This document shows, in pieces, positions 16,170 to 25,200 of a DNA stretch of 64,000 bases. The stretch's first letter is position 1; every line of letters starts with the position of its first letter. A program made the position numbers and the translations under genes. Source of the DNA: JACCXE01 sp963718605. Lineage in GTDB: Bacteria; Actinomycetota; Acidimicrobiia; Acidimicrobiales; JACCXE01. A model generated the notes under the pieces. That model worked only from the letters and a program-made list of their open reading frames with translations. It made no database searches and was not told the DNA's origin. The DNA lies in contig OY970363.1 of the NCBI GenBank assembly GCA_963718605.1, positions 496,001 through 560,000 on the forward strand. Direction: 5' to 3'.

Positions 16170-17147
16170 ATGGGCCTGAGCCAAGAGCGCGACCTCACCG
16201 AGTTGCGCGCCGGACTCGAGCGATGGCTCGAGCGTCCGGTCGGCCGCGTGGTGCGGCCCGCTCCGGGGTACTCGTGTGAAACGTTGATCGTGGAAGACGC
16301 CGTCGTCGTGCGCTTGCCACCGGTGGGCGACGGCATCTTCCCGACCTATGACCTCGCGCAACAGGCGGCGGCGCAGGATGCGATCGGCGCCGCCGGCATA
16401 CCGGTGGCCGCGCCACTTCGTTACGAGGCCGACCCGTCGTTCCTCGGTGCCCCGTTCGTCTCGATGCCCTTCGTCGCCGGGCGCACTCCGAACGATTTCA
16501 CGCCGGCCGACGAGTGGCTCCGGGACCTGCCGAGCGACGACGCGCGTCATGAGGTGTGGCGATCGTTCGTCACCGCGATCCTCGGCATCCACAGCGCGTC
16601 AACCGCGGGCCTCGCGCTGCGCGAAGGCCTCGCTGCCGAACTGGCGTTTTGGACCGACTACGTCGAGTGGGCAACCGACGGCACGCCCCCGTCCGCGCTA
16701 CGCGACTCACTCAGGTGGTGCGTCGATCATCGACCCGCGGCTGAGCCTGCGGGTGGGCTGCTGTGGGGTGATGTCCGGCTCGGCAACGTGATCTTCGACG
16801 ACGCGACCGGCGCGCCGAACGCCGTGCTCGACTTCGACATGGTCAGCATCGGCCCGGCGGAGATGGACGTGGCGTGGTTCCTCGCGCTCGAACAGGTGCA
16901 GACCGACCTGACCAACATGACCGTCCCCGGGTTCGGGAATCGCGACGACACGATCGCCCTGGTCGAGCGGCGCCTCGGGCGCACCCTCACCGACCTCGCG
17001 TGGCACGAGGTGTTCGCGCTTGTGCGTGCCAGCGCGATCTCAACGCGCATCGCAGTGCTCTTCGAACGCAACGGCCAGAAGTCGATGTTCAAAATCGGGC
17101 GTGACCCCACGCTGGCCGCCGCCGTTGCCCGCATCGAGGCCTGGTAG
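16170..17147 (+). CDS. Aminoglycoside phosphotransferase-like kinase
   Basis: 325 residues from ATG 16170. Kinase-fold marks: GYSCETLIVEDAVVVRLPP for the N-lobe, catalytic LLWGDVRLGNVIFDD (W-G-D replaces H-G-D), and metal-binding VLDFDMVSIGPAEMDVAWFL. Members of this subgroup that sit beside acyl-CoA and F420 enzymes phosphorylate small hydroxylated compounds; real aminoglycoside resistance is unlikely. It is third in the operon starting at 14093. An upstream open frame overlaps the previous gene and is not used. Confidence 0.9.
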   Translation: MGLSQERDLTELRAGLERWLERPVGRVVRPAPGYSCETLIVEDAVVVRLPPVGDGIFPTYDLAQQAAAQDAIGAAGIPVAAPLRYEADPSFLGAPFVSMPFVAGRTPNDFTPADEWLRDLPSDDARHEVWRSFVTAILGIHSASTAGLALREGLAAELAFWTDYVEWATDGTPPSALRDSLRWCVDHRPAAEPAGGLLWGDVRLGNVIFDDATGAPNAVLDFDMVSIGPAEMDVAWFLALEQVQTDLTNMTVPGFGNRDDTIALVERRLGRTLTDLAWHEVFALVRASAISTRIAVLFERNGQKSMFKIGRDPTLAAAVARIEAW

Positions 17148-17150
17148 CAG

Positions 17151-17825
17151 TTACGCGGCGCGGGCCTCGGCGTACTCGTCGGAACCGACAACCCAAATGA
17201 AGGACTGAATGTCGATCATGTCGCGGGGCTTGAGATCCGCGAGGTCGTGCTGCAGCGTCTTCGCGAACTCGAGCACCGAGCCATACGTCTCCCAACTCGG
17301 CTTGGCGTTGTACGCGAGATCAAACCCATACGCCTCGGCGGCGCGTCGGGTGGTCGTCGGCTTCACGAACATGTGCACCTTCGGCCGCGCGAAGAAACCG
17401 AACACAGTGACGAGCGGCCAGGTCGCGACGCGTGTCTGCTTGCGCGGCAGCGCTCGCGCGACATCGGCCCAACGGTCGAAACGTGCCCGCTCGCTACCTC
17501 GCCCGTACAACCAGTCGTACAGACCTTCGGCGAACGCGTGCGCGCCGCTTTCCGAGCGGACCACCGCGTCGCGCAACGCCATCTTCTCGAACGAAAACAT
17601 CAGCTGACGAGACGATTCGATCCGGACGGCCGCGTTCGCGATCTCCCGATGACGGCCCGCGTCGAGAGCGGCGCGGAACGTTGCCTTTCCGCCGATCTCC
17701 GACATCCAGAGCGCGTGCGCGTCAACCTTGTACTCGCGCTCCCACGCCACGTAGGTCTCGTCTGAAAATCCGTCGGGGAACACCCGCAGAAACGCCCGAC
17801 GAGCCTCGACCCGCTGTCTTTGCAT
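17151..17825 (-). CDS. Uncharacterised protein
   Basis: 224 residues, soluble, no signal or membrane helix. Recognisable stretches are FPDGFSDETYVAWEREYKVDAH, RQLMFSFEKMALRDAV and FGFFARPKVHMFVKPTTTRR; I do not recognise a catalytic motif. It lies 9 bases downstream of the GNAT gene on the same strand and is probably cotranscribed with it. It converges on the phosphotransferase with a three-base gap. Conserved-looking aromatic and charged residues suggest a real folded protein, but no function can be given. Confidence 0.8.
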   Translation of the reverse strand: MQRQRVEARRAFLRVFPDGFSDETYVAWEREYKVDAHALWMSEIGGKATFRAALDAGRHREIANAAVRIESSRQLMFSFEKMALRDAVVRSESGAHAFAEGLYDWLYGRGSERARFDRWADVARALPRKQTRVATWPLVTVFGFFARPKVHMFVKPTTTRRAAEAYGFDLAYNAKPSWETYGSVLEFAKTLQHDLADLKPRDMIDIQSFIWVVGSDEYAEARAA

Positions 17826-17834
17826 AACTGGCGG

Positions 17835-18116
17835 TCAGGCGGCGCGGAGGTCGGCGTAGTCCGGGTTGTGCCGGATGAAGTCGTCGACGAACCAACAGAG
17901 CGCACGCACCTTTGCGCCGCGGGCGCGGACATCGTCCAGGGCGCTACGCACCAGTCGCTCACCCATCCCCCGGCCGCGCAACGCCGGATCGATTTCGGTA
18001 TGCGGAAACACGAGCGTGTCGCCTTCTGCCCGGTAGTCCGCGATACCGGCGATCGCGTCATCGATGACGAGTTCGTATCGGTGCCGCTCCTCGTTGTTCT
18101 TCACCACGACGGTCAT
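17835..18116 (-). CDS. Small GNAT-like N-acetyltransferase (YjdJ/Acetyltransf_CG type)
   Basis: 93 residues from ATG 18116, with GAGG five bases upstream. It matches the short GNAT branch: RYELVIDDAIAGIADYR, LVFPHTEIDPALRGRGMGERLV (the acetyl-CoA pyrophosphate loop R-G-x-G-x-G/A) and the closing VRALCWFVDDFIRHNPDYADL, equivalent to the family's CPFV..WI..HPEY. Such minimal proteins bind acetyl-CoA; their substrates are mostly unknown. Longer upstream frames overlap the divergent membrane-protein gene and are rejected. Confidence 0.88.
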   Translation of the reverse strand: MTVVVKNNEERHRYELVIDDAIAGIADYRAEGDTLVFPHTEIDPALRGRGMGERLVRSALDDVRARGAKVRALCWFVDDFIRHNPDYADLRAA

Positions 18117-18165
18117 AGGTACCTCGTACCCGGCCCGCGCCCAGCGAATCCGACAAGATGCGCAG

Positions 18166-18642
18166 ATGACTATGGACCGAGCGAAGGACGGAGCGGCCAC
18201 GCTGTTGCTCGCCGCCACTGTGATCACGCTCCTACGCACGGGGTTGCGCCTCGGGTTCTCCGACGACCTGCTGCGCTCGGCTGACAACTCGTTTCGTGAG
18301 CAGCTCCAAACGGAGACTTCGATTCTCAGCGACGGAGGGTTCACGGCCGTTCTCGCCGCGTTCGCGGTGTTCCTCGCGAGACCGGCACGAACCCGCGTGG
18401 TGGCGTCGGTCGCTGCGTGCGTCGAGATCGCCCTTGTCTGTGCTGGCCTGATCGCCGTGATTCTCACGGCGACGTACAAGCCGGACGACATCACCAATTA
18501 CTTCGTTGATTCCCCAAACCGGGCGATGAGCGTTCTCGGTCTCCTGCCAGGCCTGGCCGTCGGCCTCGCCGCTACGTGGATTGCGCTTACGGCTCGACGC
18601 GAAGCTACCGACGGACGGTTAACAGAATCTGACATTGGGTAG
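18166..18642 (+). CDS. Small four-helix membrane protein of unknown function
   Basis: 158 residues from ATG 18166. Hydrophobic helices lie at about residues 9-28 (AATLLLAATVITLLRTGL), 55-72 (GFTAVLAAFAVFLA), 78-102 (VVASVAACVEIALVCAGLIAVIL) and 122-145 (VLGLLPGLAVGLAATWIAL). No charged catalytic residues inside the membrane. No Shine-Dalgarno; CAAGAT six bases upstream may be a weak -10 for a leaderless mRNA. Divergent from the GNAT gene and followed by a secreted protease with its own ribosome site. Confidence 0.75.
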   Translation: MTMDRAKDGAATLLLAATVITLLRTGLRLGFSDDLLRSADNSFREQLQTETSILSDGGFTAVLAAFAVFLARPARTRVVASVAACVEIALVCAGLIAVILTATYKPDDITNYFVDSPNRAMSVLGLLPGLAVGLAATWIALTARREATDGRLTESDIG

Positions 18643-18678
18643 CCCGTTTGGTCGTCGACCTTTCGAGAAGGAACGTTC

Positions 18679-19518
18679 ATGCGCCGCGCCGCCCAGCTGT
18701 CCCTGTTCGCTGCTGTCGTCTCGCTCGCCTCGCTGAGTTCTCTGGCTCACGTAAGCCCCGCGACCGCGGCCCCGACCTGGGCGCCCGCCGCGAGCGCGCC
18801 GATCCATCCCGGCGTGCAGACCGTCACGAATGGCTCGCAGTGCACCGCCAACTTCGTCTTCACCGACGGCACCACCGTGTACATCGGCCAGGCCGCGCAC
18901 TGCGCGGGCACGGGTGCGGCCACCGACACCAACGGATGTGAGGCCGCCACGCTGCCGCTGGGCACGCCCGTCACCGTCGGCGGCGCCACGCACCCCGGCA
19001 CGATCGTCTACAGCTCCTGGGTCACAATGCAGGCCCTCGGCGAGCAGGACGCCGACGCGTGCGCGTACAACGACCTCGCCCTGGTGCAGCTCGATCCGGC
19101 GGACGCGGCGCGCGTCAACCCGTCGATCCCCACGTGGGGCGGACCGGTCGGCATCAACACAGCCGGCGCTCCCCTGCTGTCGCGCGTCTACTCCTACGGC
19201 AACTCGTCGCTACGCCTCGGGCTGACCACCCTGTCGCCCAAAACCGGGGTGAGCCTCGGCGACATCGGCAACGGCTGGGAGCACGAAGTCGCAACGGTGA
19301 CACCCGGCATCCCCGGCGACTCCGGCTCGGCCTTCCTCGACGCCAACGGACGCGCCCTCGGCGTCTTGTCCACCGTCGCCGTGCTACCGATCCCCGGCAG
19401 CAATGGTGTCGGTGACGTCGGTCGCGAACTGGACTACATGCACACACACGGCGGGCCCGCGGCGTCGCTGGCGCTGGGCACGGAGCCGTTCCGGTCGGGC
19501 GCACTCCCCCTCGGCTAG
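18679..19518 (+). CDS. Secreted trypsin-like serine protease (S1 fold)
   Basis: 279 residues. Sec signal peptide of about 30 residues (RRAAQLSLFAAVVSLASLSS ... ATA-AP). The catalytic triad is complete: His74 in GQAAHC, Asp132 in YNDLALVQL, and Ser215 in GIPGDSGSAFL. Four Cys can form disulfides (C55-C75 flank the His loop). This resembles streptomycete chymotrypsin-like proteases but has no pro-peptide. An AAGGA site lies 6-7 bases before ATG. It would degrade or trim proteins outside the cell. Confidence 0.9.
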   Translation: MRRAAQLSLFAAVVSLASLSSLAHVSPATAAPTWAPAASAPIHPGVQTVTNGSQCTANFVFTDGTTVYIGQAAHCAGTGAATDTNGCEAATLPLGTPVTVGGATHPGTIVYSSWVTMQALGEQDADACAYNDLALVQLDPADAARVNPSIPTWGGPVGINTAGAPLLSRVYSYGNSSLRLGLTTLSPKTGVSLGDIGNGWEHEVATVTPGIPGDSGSAFLDANGRALGVLSTVAVLPIPGSNGVGDVGRELDYMHTHGGPAASLALGTEPFRSGALPLG

Positions 19519-19534
19519 CGCGCCGGGACAGCAG

Positions 19535-19540
19535 TAAGTT
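19535..19540 (+). promoter_or_regulatory. -10 element of a leaderless promoter for the amidohydrolase
   Basis: TAAGTT, six bases before ATG 19547, with no ribosome site; transcription would begin at the start codon. Same layout as at 14081, 46442, 52471 and 61798. Confidence 0.5.
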
Positions 19541-19546
19541 CGGCGC

Positions 19547-20707
19547 ATGCCATTGTTGATCGCCGAGCGCGTGTGGGATGGGACCGCAGAGGCCGCGATC
19601 GAGCATGGGTTTGTCGAGACGGCCGATGGCAAGGTTGTGGCTGTCGGCTCCGTGACCGATCTCGGGCGCCGCGCGGCCGACGCGGAAACGCTGCCTGCGG
19701 GCACGACGCTGCTGCCTGGTCTCGTCGACTGCCATCAGCACCTGGTGTTCAACATGCAGGGAACGCTCGAGGAACAGGTAACCGGAATCGACGACGAGGC
19801 GCTCACCGAGCGCGCCCGGGGCGCCGCAGTCCGCGCGCTCAACGCCGGCATCACGACGCTGCGCGATCTGGGCGACCGCGGCTTTGTGTCGCTCGCACTG
19901 CGCGACGACCCCGCGTTGCCCACGATCCTGGCGGCGGGCCCGCCGTTGACGCGCGTCGGCGGCCACTGCTGGTACCTCGGCGGCGAGTGCGAAGGGGTCG
20001 AGGCCGTGCGCGCCGCGGTACGCGAGCGCGTCGAGCGGGGCTGCGACGTCGTCAAGGTGATGACGACCGGCGGCGGCCTCACGCCGACGTTCCCGATGTG
20101 GCAAGCGCAATTCACCGACGCCGAGATACGTGCGATCGTCGACGAAGCGCACGCGGCCGGGCTGCCGGTCGCCGCGCACTGCCACGGCGTGGCCGGAATC
20201 GTGCAAGCCCTCGACGCCGGTGCCGACACGCTCGAGCACTGCACCTTCATGAACGCCGAGGGTCGGTGCGAACCGGACGAGGAAGTGTTCGTGCGCATCG
20301 CCGCAGCCGGCGCCGTCGTGTCGGCCACGCTCGGACGCACGCCCGACGCAGTGCCGCCGCCATTCGTGGTCGCCAACCTCGAGATCATGCTCGCCGCGTA
20401 CCGTCGTGCGCTCGAACTGGGTGTCACCGTTGTAGCGGGCACCGACGCCGGCGTGGGTCTGGGCAAGCCGCACGACATCCTGCCTACGGCGATGGCGGAT
20501 TTCATGGAGGTTGGGATGTCGCCCGTGGATGGCCTGCGGGCGCTCACCTCGGTCGCGGCGAAGACGTGCAACGTCGGTGACCGCAAGGGCCGCCTCGCGC
20601 CCGGCTTCGACGCAGACATCCTCGCCGTGGCCGGCGACCCGCTCCACGAGGTCGAGGCGTTGCTGCGACCGCGCCAGGTGTGGCGCGCGGGACAACCGTG
20701 TCTATGA
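19547..20707 (+). CDS. Metal-dependent amidohydrolase (imidazolonepropionase/prolidase-like)
   Basis: 386 residues. Metal ligands in order: DCHQHL after LPGLV (residues about 62-67), the Lys-bearing DVVKVMTTGGG, PVAAHCHGVAGIVQALDAG, ADTLEHCTFM, and TDAGVG near the end; this matches Zn2 aryldialkylphosphatase/prolidase-type members. It hydrolyses C-N or peptide-like bonds in the cytoplasm; substrate unknown. It ends converging on the small membrane protein with a 6-base overlap. Confidence 0.92.
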   Translation: MPLLIAERVWDGTAEAAIEHGFVETADGKVVAVGSVTDLGRRAADAETLPAGTTLLPGLVDCHQHLVFNMQGTLEEQVTGIDDEALTERARGAAVRALNAGITTLRDLGDRGFVSLALRDDPALPTILAAGPPLTRVGGHCWYLGGECEGVEAVRAAVRERVERGCDVVKVMTTGGGLTPTFPMWQAQFTDAEIRAIVDEAHAAGLPVAAHCHGVAGIVQALDAGADTLEHCTFMNAEGRCEPDEEVFVRIAAAGAVVSATLGRTPDAVPPPFVVANLEIMLAAYRRALELGVTVVAGTDAGVGLGKPHDILPTAMADFMEVGMSPVDGLRALTSVAAKTCNVGDRKGRLAPGFDADILAVAGDPLHEVEALLRPRQVWRAGQPCL

Positions 20708-20893
20708 ACGGCCCGTCACCGACTCCTTGATCGAGTCGACGATCGCCCGCCACACCACGATCACCAATCCCTTAATCGCCAGCCAGAACAGCAGACCCAG
20801 GCCGATGATCGCGGCAATGCCCATGGCGGCGCCCACGATCACCAGCAGTGTGACGCCGACGGCCCGGAGGACCGTGCGGCGCCGCTCGGTCAC
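20702..20893 (-). CDS. Small two-helix membrane protein, last gene of the giant-protein operon
   Basis: 63 residues from a GTG that overlaps the previous stop (GTGA). Basic start TERRRTVLR, then hydrophobic segments GVTLLVIVGAAMGIAAIIG and LGLLFWLAIKGLVIVVW, and an amphipathic tail. No known domain. Tight coupling to the two anchored proteins upstream suggests it works with them, for example as a membrane adaptor, but this is inference. Confidence 0.7.
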   Translation of the reverse strand: MTERRRTVLRAVGVTLLVIVGAAMGIAAIIGLGLLFWLAIKGLVIVVWRAIVDSIKESVTGRS

Positions 20894-21579
20894 GACTTAA
20901 CGGAGGCCGGCGGGTCGAAGGCGCTGGCGGGCGCGGAACCGTCGAGCTTCGCGATTTCGATGCTCGCCTCGCTCGAAGTCAGCCGCAACACGACGCCGCG
21001 ACTGTCAACGCAGGCCTGGATCTCTTCGGCCCCCGCGCTCGACGCACTCACCTGGAAGCAGCGAGCGTCTCGCGCACCCACCTTGCCCGCATTCTCGACG
21101 ACCGAGCGTCCCGACAGTTGGGCCTGCAGCGATGCAATCAACCCGGCGGCGTCGCCCGTTTTGGGACGGGGCGCGTGCTCGCATGACCAACTTCCACCGG
21201 CCGGCTGTTGGCACACAACCGCCTTCTTGCCAATCAAGATGCTGGCCGTGCGCACGATCTTCTTGTCCGGCGTGGTCAGCGTCGTGTCGACGCGGCTTTT
21301 GCCCTTGGTGTTCCACACCTCGAGGCCGATGGCCCCGCCCGAGACTTTGGCTTGCGCGGTCGACGTGTACGTCGCGTGGTAGGTCTGCGTGCGACCTTTG
21401 GACAGCAGCGAGGCGAGCGCGATGCCACCCGTATCGAGTTGGGGCGTAATCGGCAGTCGCTTGGATGCGGCGGGCTTGGGTTTGTCGTCACTGCGCAGCA
21501 CCAAAAACGCGACGCCGGCGATGACCAGCAGTACGGCGGTAGCCACGATGTACCACCGCTCCCGAAGGGCGCCGGTCAT
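20890..21579 (-). CDS. Membrane-anchored extracytoplasmic protein B (paralogue of the next gene), possible LolA/LppX-like fold
   Basis: 229 residues from ATG 21579 (ATGA overlap with the upstream gene). One N-terminal helix (WYIVATAVLLVIAGVAFLVL), then an outside domain: LASLLSKGRTQTYHATYTST, IGLEVWNTKGKSRVDTTLTT, VVCQQPAGGSWSCEHAP, ARCFQVSASSAG, IQACVDSRGVVLRLTS. Each block aligns with its neighbour at 21576-22268, including four Cys. The scheme of antiparallel strands with a Tyr-His start, x-x-x-W/Y-x-T-K/D and paired Cys resembles hypothetical lipoproteins of half-barrel LolA/LppX type. Function unknown; lipid carrying is a hypothesis. Confidence 0.75.
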   Translation of the reverse strand: MTGALRERWYIVATAVLLVIAGVAFLVLRSDDKPKPAASKRLPITPQLDTGGIALASLLSKGRTQTYHATYTSTAQAKVSGGAIGLEVWNTKGKSRVDTTLTTPDKKIVRTASILIGKKAVVCQQPAGGSWSCEHAPRPKTGDAAGLIASLQAQLSGRSVVENAGKVGARDARCFQVSASSAGAEEIQACVDSRGVVLRLTSSEASIEIAKLDGSAPASAFDPPASVKS

Positions 21580-22268
21580 GCCGCCGCGGTGGTCGGGGTC
21601 AGCCCGGCAACCGTCGCCGGATACGTAAAGACGGAGTCGGGCACGGTCGTGTCGTAGTTCGTCGCGGTCGTCGGCTTGCCGTCGCCTCCGTCGATGCTCA
21701 ACGGCACGTTGTCTTCCGACAGGCAGAACTTGCTCGGCTTGGCCGACGGGGACGGGGCCTCGACCTCGTAACACGTGACCGGGTGGTCGGCGATGGTGTC
21801 GTCGGTGACGGTCACAGTTTTGCCGCGCACGTTGGCCGCCGCGCCGCCGACCGGGTCCTTCAAGTTGGCTTCCTCAGCCGGCGCCGACACGCACTGCCAG
21901 GGATGGTCTTCGAGTTTGACGCAGCGCACGTAGTTCCCGTTGTTCAAGAACTCCTCGGTGTGCGTCGTCTCGCTCGAACCGATAACGGTGACGTCACGCC
22001 GCACGCGATCAGCGGTGTGCCACACCTCGAGTATCGCGTGGGGCCCAGACTCGCTGCCCGCCGCGTAGCGCACGTGGTATGTCGCCTGCTCGCCCTTCGC
22101 CAGGCGCGCGACAAGATCAGTCGACGAGGCCGATCTCGTGTTGTCGGCTCCGTTCTTGGTGGCCAGATCCGTGTCGTTTCCGGAGTCGCGCGTGACGGCC
22201 CAAACCGCCGTGCCGCCAAGCGCAAGACCCACGAGGAAGATCAAGACCACCGCCCAAGGGCGCTTCAT
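21576..22268 (-). CDS. Membrane-anchored extracytoplasmic protein A, possible LolA/LppX-like fold
   Basis: 230 residues from ATG 22268, overlapping the giant gene's stop by ATGA. N-terminal helix PWAVVLIFLVGLALGGTAVWAV, a linker, then LVARLAKGEQATYHVRYAAG, AILEVWHTADRVRRDVTVIG, VRCVKLEDHPWQCVSAP, VTCYEVEAPSPS and KFCLSEDNVPLSIDG. It matches the next gene block by block, so the two arose by tandem duplication and then diverged. A Pro/Thr/Ala tail ends the protein. No enzyme motif. Cotranslated with a 4037-residue secreted protein, it may anchor or load that protein at the membrane. Confidence 0.75.
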   Translation of the reverse strand: MKRPWAVVLIFLVGLALGGTAVWAVTRDSGNDTDLATKNGADNTRSASSTDLVARLAKGEQATYHVRYAAGSESGPHAILEVWHTADRVRRDVTVIGSSETTHTEEFLNNGNYVRCVKLEDHPWQCVSAPAEEANLKDPVGGAAANVRGKTVTVTDDTIADHPVTCYEVEAPSPSAKPSKFCLSEDNVPLSIDGGDGKPTTATNYDTTVPDSVFTYPATVAGLTPTTAAA

Positions 22269-25200
22269 AGGATGCCGAGGCTGGCCTTGATCTGAACCGG
22301 TTTGGCTTCTTGGCTTTGGGCGACATTGCCGGCGTCGTCGATCACGATCACACGGTAGTAGTAGATCCCGACTCCGACGAGGCCGGTCAGGCTCTTGTCC
22401 TTCCCGTCCCACAGCGTGTAGCCCTTGAGTGCCGTGCTGGGTGCGACGGTGCAGATCGGGTTGCACACCTGACTGTTGTCGTCGGCGCTGCCGCCGTCGA
22501 GTTGGCGGACCACATTGCCGGTCTCGTCGAAGATGATCACGCGCACCGAAAGCTTGCCGGAGTACTGGTCGCCGATTGTCCAATGCAGCTTGGCGTTTGC
22601 AGGCGACAGGCCCAGGATGTTGCCGAGGACGCTGAGGATCTGCAGCCAGATGGCGGGCTCGGGCGTCGTCGCAATCGCGACAGGCGGCGTGGTGTCAACA
22701 TCAACGTTGAGCGTGCGCGTGGGCTCGATGAGCCCGGCGTTGTCCTTGCTGAAGTACGACACCACGTGATGACCATTCGGTACGTCGAACGGGCCGTTGT
22801 AGGTGACGAACGGCGCGCTGTCGATCTTGTAGAAGGTCGTTTGCACGCCACTGTTCTGGTCACCATCGGTAGCCCGCAGCACGATGCGTGGCACCGCGCG
22901 GTACCAACCGTTGCGAGCCGAGTACGGCGGCAGCGCGCGGGCGGTCGTGACCGGAGCGGACTGGTCGATGACAACGGTGCGGGCGTCCGCGATGCTGCGG
23001 CGACCGGCCGCATCGACGCTGTAGGCCTGGACCGTGTGCACGCCTTCGTTCAGTGTGATCGGGACCGAGTAGGCCGCGAACTTCCGGCCGTCGATGGAGA
23101 CGCAGGTTCCCGCCGCGGGATGGCCGCCGGGCACGTCGTAGCAAGGCGAACCCACCGAACCCGGCTCGACGAGGCCCGAGCCCGGAACGGGATCGGCCGA
23201 CGTGACGGTGACCGTGGCCGGTGACGTGTACCAGCCCGCGCCGCCGAGCGTCCCGGCCACGGCGATGGCCGTGGTCGGATCGGCGTCGTCACCCTTGACT
23301 GCGGGGAGACAAAGCGGGGTCTCGACGTTGCCGGCCACGTCGGTCGAACGCACGCACAGCGAATGCTGACCGGCGACCTGGAACGGACCCGTGTAGAGCA
23401 CCCACCCGCCGCCGTCGAGTTGGAACTCGCTCTTGGCCACACCCGAGCCGACCGGAAGCACGTGGTCGAGATCGGCCGCTTGGTCCGTCGCGCTGAGCAC
23501 GACGTAGGGCAGCGACTTGTACCAAGAGTTCAGGCCATCAGGCTTCGGCGAGCGCATCGAGATCGTCGTGAGCGGCGCTTGCGTGTCCACCTTGACGATC
23601 TGACCCGTCTCACTGGACTCGTTGCCACCGGCGTCTGCAGCGCGGCGACCGATGAGATGCGTACCCGTCTTAAGCAGCGACGGGCTGACGTTGCACGTGG
23701 CGTTGCAGAACACGTCGTTGCCGTTGTCGACCCGATAGGTCAACGCACGGCTGGCGGGCGCACCGGTGCCACCGTGGTCGTCGAAGCCGCCGACGGTGAC
23801 GTTGGGCGCCGTGGTGTACCAACCGGCCAAGCCGAGCACGCCGCCGCTCACGTTCAACGTTGAATCGGGAGCGGACGAGTCGACCCGAATATTGACGCGG
23901 GTCTTGGTGGGCTCGACGTTGCCGGCGAGATCGGTCGAGTAGTAGTCGACCGTGTGGTTCCCGTCGGCGAGCGGCGTCAGGTTATTGACGTTGAACACCG
24001 TGAACGGACCGCCGTCGAGGCTGATGTAGGTCTTGTCGAGCCCGGCGCCGCCGAGCTTGTCGAGACCTGACAGCACCACGAACGGTTTCGTCGTGAACCA
24101 GTCGACGCCGCTGAGGGTGACGTCCTCGGTGAGCGGGACGGTGTCGAGCTGCGTCGTCGGGCGGTCCGGGTCCCACTTGAACGGCGACAGCGCTTGCATG
24201 CCGGTGCCGAACAGGCGGTTGCCGAGCTTGTCGATCGCAGTCCAATGGAACGTGTGCGTGCCTGCCGGCAGCGCCGCGAACTCCGACGCCGGGACGACGC
24301 ACGGGCTGGCGGTGCAGACCTTTTCGGGCAGGTTGTCGAAGCGGTAGCGGTACGGGCCGGTGTCGGAGTTGGTCGACACCTCGGCGGGCACGCCGTCACC
24401 CTGGTTGTAGCCGCTGATCGTGATCTTCGGCGCCGAGAACGGGCTGAGCTTGTTCGTGTACCAACCGTTGCTGCCGTTGGGAACGAACTCGATGGCCGCG
24501 TTGGCGGTGGGCGGCGAGTTGCTGAGGATGCCGCTGACCGTGGCGATCGAAGAGTTGCCGGCGACGTCGGTGACGCGCACCGCGATCGTCTTCGGACCGT
24601 TTCCGGGCACGAGGTTGAACGAGCTGCCACTCGAGCAGGCGACGAACGGCGTCTCCTGGCCGGCTTGGGCGTTGCGGCACTCCGTGGTCTTCACGCCCGA
24701 GAGCTTCTTGCCGGCGCCGTTATTCGGGTCGTCCGGGGCGAAGGACAGGCCGACCGACGGACTCTTGGTGAGGAAGTTGGCCAGCGGATCGGAGATGGAC
24801 ACGGTCGGGTTGATGTTGTCGATGCCGAAGACTTGATCGACCTTGGCCGGTGCCGGCGAAGCGACACAACCGAAGGAGTTCGAGAGACAGTCTTGGCTGG
24901 TGCCCGCGGGCGGACGCAGCGTGACGGCCCAGACGCCCCACAGGCCGGAATTCGCCGCGCCTGTACGGCTAAAGGTGATCGAGGCGCCAGCGTCGCCCGG
25001 CTTCACCGACTTCACCGCGGGGTGACTGTTGCCGAGGGTGTCGGCGCCACCGCACGGATTGCCTGGACTCGACGTCGCCGGAGCCGCGAACAGGTCGCGC
25101 AGGTCGGTGTTGGGTGGCGACAAGGACGTGGTCGACGTGAACCGAGCGCACAGCACGGTGGTGAATCCACCAATGGACTGAAGCGCGCCCGAGGCCCGGA

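Noticed and set aside
16170..17147. Aminoglycoside resistance gene
   Set aside because: Only the kinase fold matches; the context is metabolic and H-G-D is changed to W-G-D.
19154..20695. 513-residue minus-strand open frame opposite the amidohydrolase
   Set aside because: Covers two genes with clear catalytic motifs; composition is His/Arg/Asp-rich with no domain.
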